Positions 62,460-64,000 of a DNA stretch of 64,000 nucleotides are shown in pieces. The notes below the pieces were generated by a model, which was given only the letters and a program-made list of their open reading frames with translations, was not told the DNA's origin and made no database searches. The first letter of the stretch is position 1. The number at the start of each line of letters is the position of its first letter. This stretch comes from Methylobacter sp015476545 (GTDB taxonomy: Bacteria > Pseudomonadota > Gammaproteobacteria > Methylococcales > Methylomonadaceae), in assembly GCF_052162025.1 (NCBI RefSeq), contig NZ_CP197401.1:1240001-1304000 (forward strand), read 5' to 3'. Both the position numbers and the translations under genes were made by a program.

Positions 62460-63230
62460 TTGATTGATCCAACAGCTATTATTGATGCTAAAGCTGAGCT
62501 AGCTGAAGATGTAACTGTAGGCCCTTTCTCCGTTATAGGGCCTGATGTCAAGATTGATTCCGGAACAGTCATCGGCCCTCATGTGGTTATCAAAGGGCCT
62601 ACATCAATAGGCAAGCAGAACCGCATTTACCAGTTCACATCAATAGGTGAAGATCCTCAGGATAAGAAATATGCATCCGAGGTGACCCGGCTTCAGATCG
62701 GCGATAGGAACACGATTCGGGAGTTCGCCACCATGCACAGGGGCACCAAGCAGGATAAGGGAGTGACTCAGATTGGCAGTGACAATCTGTTCATGGCTTA
62801 TACGCACGTAGCGCATGATTGTATTATTGGCGACCATGTCATTATGGCAAATGGCGCATCGTTAGCCGGCCACGTGCATTTAAACAGTCACGCTATCCTG
62901 GGCGGATTTACGTTGGTGCATCAGTTTACCCAAATAGGGCAATACAGTTTTGCCGCCATGGGCAGTGCAATTACACAGGATATCCCTCCATTTGTTATGG
63001 TCGGCGGCAAGCCAACCCGGCCGCATGGCATAAACTCTGTCGGCATGGAACGCAACGGTATTTCTCCGGAAGACATTCGATTGATCAGAAAGGCTTATAA
63101 AATCATTTATAAAATGAACTTGCGCCTGGAAGATGCAATTGAACAAATGGAAGACATGGCCGGCGACAGCAAACAGTTATCCGATATGGTTAGTTTTCTG
63201 CGCAATGTGACCAGAGGCATTTTGCGCTAA
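62460..63230 (+). CDS. lpxA: LpxA, UDP-GlcNAc acyltransferase
   Basis: 256 residues of left-handed beta-helix hexapeptide repeats with the family pattern IDPTAIIDAKAELAEDVTVG, TVIGPHVVIKGPTSIGKQNRI, GTKQDKGVTQIGSDNLFMAY (with THVAHDC, the catalytic His region) and GGKPTRPHGINSVGMERNGI. Catalyses the first step of lipid A synthesis. I prefer TTG 62460 because the product then begins (M)IDPTAII as in E. coli LpxA; an in-frame ATG at 62436 adds MCGSGRIT from inside fabZ. Confidence 0.93.
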   Translation: MIDPTAIIDAKAELAEDVTVGPFSVIGPDVKIDSGTVIGPHVVIKGPTSIGKQNRIYQFTSIGEDPQDKKYASEVTRLQIGDRNTIREFATMHRGTKQDKGVTQIGSDNLFMAYTHVAHDCIIGDHVIMANGASLAGHVHLNSHAILGGFTLVHQFTQIGQYSFAAMGSAITQDIPPFVMVGGKPTRPHGINSVGMERNGISPEDIRLIRKAYKIIYKMNLRLEDAIEQMEDMAGDSKQLSDMVSFLRNVTRGILR

Positions 63231-63288
63231 CTATCGACGCAAATGCGAATTAAGCCATGACTTTTTAATTTCAACTGGGCTATTCGTT

Positions 63289-63897
63289 ATGGATGACCAC
63301 TATCTATTAAAGCGTCCCTTCAATTTCAAGATCGCAGGCGTTGATGAGGCCGGCCGGGGACCTCTGGCGGGGCCTGTTGTGGCGGCAGCTGTCATTTTGG
63401 ATCCGTCGCGGCCCATCGACGGATTGGACGATTCAAAAAAGCTGAGTGAAAGCAAGCGGGACAGCCTGTGCAGGATTATCAAGGAAGTCTCTTTAAGTTG
63501 GGCAGTGGCTGAAGCCAGTGTTGAAGAGATTGATGAACTGAATATTCTTCAGGCTACACTGCTGGCCATGCAGCGGGCTGTAAATGGCTTGTCTGTGAGG
63601 CCGCATGAGGTTCTGGTAGACGGCAACCAGCTCCCGGATTTGTCCGTGCCCGCTCAGGCCATTGTCAAAGGCGACAGCAAAGTGAAAGCCATCAGTGCAG
63701 CTTCTATCTTGGCGAAAGTCGAGCGGGATAAGATCATGTATGACTACCACAAGAAATATCCTGATTTTTCCTTTCATCTGCACAAGGCTTACGGTACCAA
63801 GCAACATCTGGCCGAAATCGAGCAATTTGGTTATTTAAGCGTGCATAGAAGATCATTTAATCCGGTAAAATCCATGATAGCCAATGGGATGAAATAG
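63289..63897 (+). CDS. rnhB: RNase HII
   Basis: 202 residues with the four-acid active site: IAGVDEAGRGPLAGPV (Asp-Glu), LDDSKKLSESKR, EVLVDGNQLP (Asp) and SILAKVERDKIM (the last Asp). Removes RNA from RNA-DNA hybrids. It follows lpxA directly where lpxB would be expected. Confidence 0.96.
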   Translation: MDDHYLLKRPFNFKIAGVDEAGRGPLAGPVVAAAVILDPSRPIDGLDDSKKLSESKRDSLCRIIKEVSLSWAVAEASVEEIDELNILQATLLAMQRAVNGLSVRPHEVLVDGNQLPDLSVPAQAIVKGDSKVKAISAASILAKVERDKIMYDYHKKYPDFSFHLHKAYGTKQHLAEIEQFGYLSVHRRSFNPVKSMIANGMK

Positions 63898-63898
63898 A

Positions 63899-63927
63899 TT
63901 TTAACCCGGCCGTTTTGGGGTTAAACC
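63899..63927. terminator. Bidirectional hairpin after rnhB
   Basis: TTTTAACCC (63899-63907) pairs with GGGGTTAAA (63919-63927), giving A/T ends on both sides. It sits between the rnhB stop and the stop of a leftward gene at 63923. Confidence 0.55.
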
Positions 63928-64000
63928 GCTTCTAGAGGCTCCTCATTCATCAGTGCTATCTGTTCGCGCAGCTCAATGATACGATCCTGCCAATAACGGG
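63923..64000 (-). CDS. Partial gene, C-terminus only, unknown
   Basis: On the minus strand the last 25 codons read RYWQDRIIELREQIALMNEE, then PLEAV and TAA at 63925-63923. The 5' end lies beyond the window. Too little to identify. Confidence 0.5.

Overview
The window looks like chromosomal DNA of a Gram-negative gammaproteobacterium of roughly balanced GC content. The outer-membrane and lipid A genes (bamA, skp, fabZ, lpxA, rnhB), the EF-P/EpmA/EpmB triad, GreB, SlyD, YgiQ, GcvR and CorA all fit this. A gammaproteobacterial methanotroph (Methylococcales) is a weak inference. It rests on a relic of a Cys-rich copper-storage (Csp-like) protein, an aldehyde dehydrogenase/DUF779 pair and the general gene mix. 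No methane or methanol oxidation gene lies in the window, so the placement is not proven.

Layout. 1-4750: arsenic resistance cluster (arsH C-terminus, arsD, arsA, acr3), then a SAM methyltransferase. 5025-6860: ABC exporter. 6900-11450: a decayed accessory zone with an IS6-type transposase fragment, a palindromic repeat, a Gly-rich secreted protein, a Csp relic, a BON-domain protein, a frameshifted pyridoxamine-phosphate-oxidase-like pseudogene, a DUF1348 protein and interspersed repeats. 11485-13377: aldehyde dehydrogenase plus DUF779. 13585-21075: secreted and envelope proteins (unknown periplasmic protein, AsmA, SRPBCC) and an unusual 823-residue redox fusion protein next to an alpha/beta hydrolase. 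21616-25432: PLP enzyme, 2OG-Fe dioxygenase, DUF4359, PP2C phosphatase and a minimal nucleotidyltransferase. 26013-28283: an A+T-rich membrane/coiled-coil gene and a complete IS630-type element.

28398-31529: tRNA-Thr(UGU), ygiQ and a spermidine-synthase-like gene. 31735-38165: a small secreted protein, DUF2760, two divergent Hsp70s and a small membrane protein, probably one chaperone operon. 38598-40697: a divergent FtsH-like protease. 40846-46178: greB, an L,D-transpeptidase-like lipoprotein, slyD, corA, marC-type, retropepsin-like and CBS genes. 46182-48171: a YbhB-like protein and an alpha/beta hydrolase lipoprotein that appears to carry two different in-frame repeat insertions. 48342-56261: kinase/ATPase fusion, AI-2E-type transporter, gcvR-bcp-phoH operon, SPOR protein and 5'-nucleotidase. 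56298-58963: epmB divergent from efp-epmA, the enzymes that beta-lysylate EF-P together with their substrate. 59038-63897: bamA-skp-fabZ-lpxA-rnhB, notable for lacking lpxD and lpxB at their usual places.

The observations most worth a second look are the RDase/QueG-like + SCP2-like + reductase + ferredoxin fusion; the palindromic repeats that have invaded a coding region in frame (similar in kind to Rickettsia palindromic elements); the DUF2760/Hsp70/Hsp70-DUF3731 operon; the isolated FtsH-like protease; and the foreign-looking membrane/coiled-coil gene beside the IS630 element. No CRISPR array, rRNA, prophage or complete known defence system was seen.
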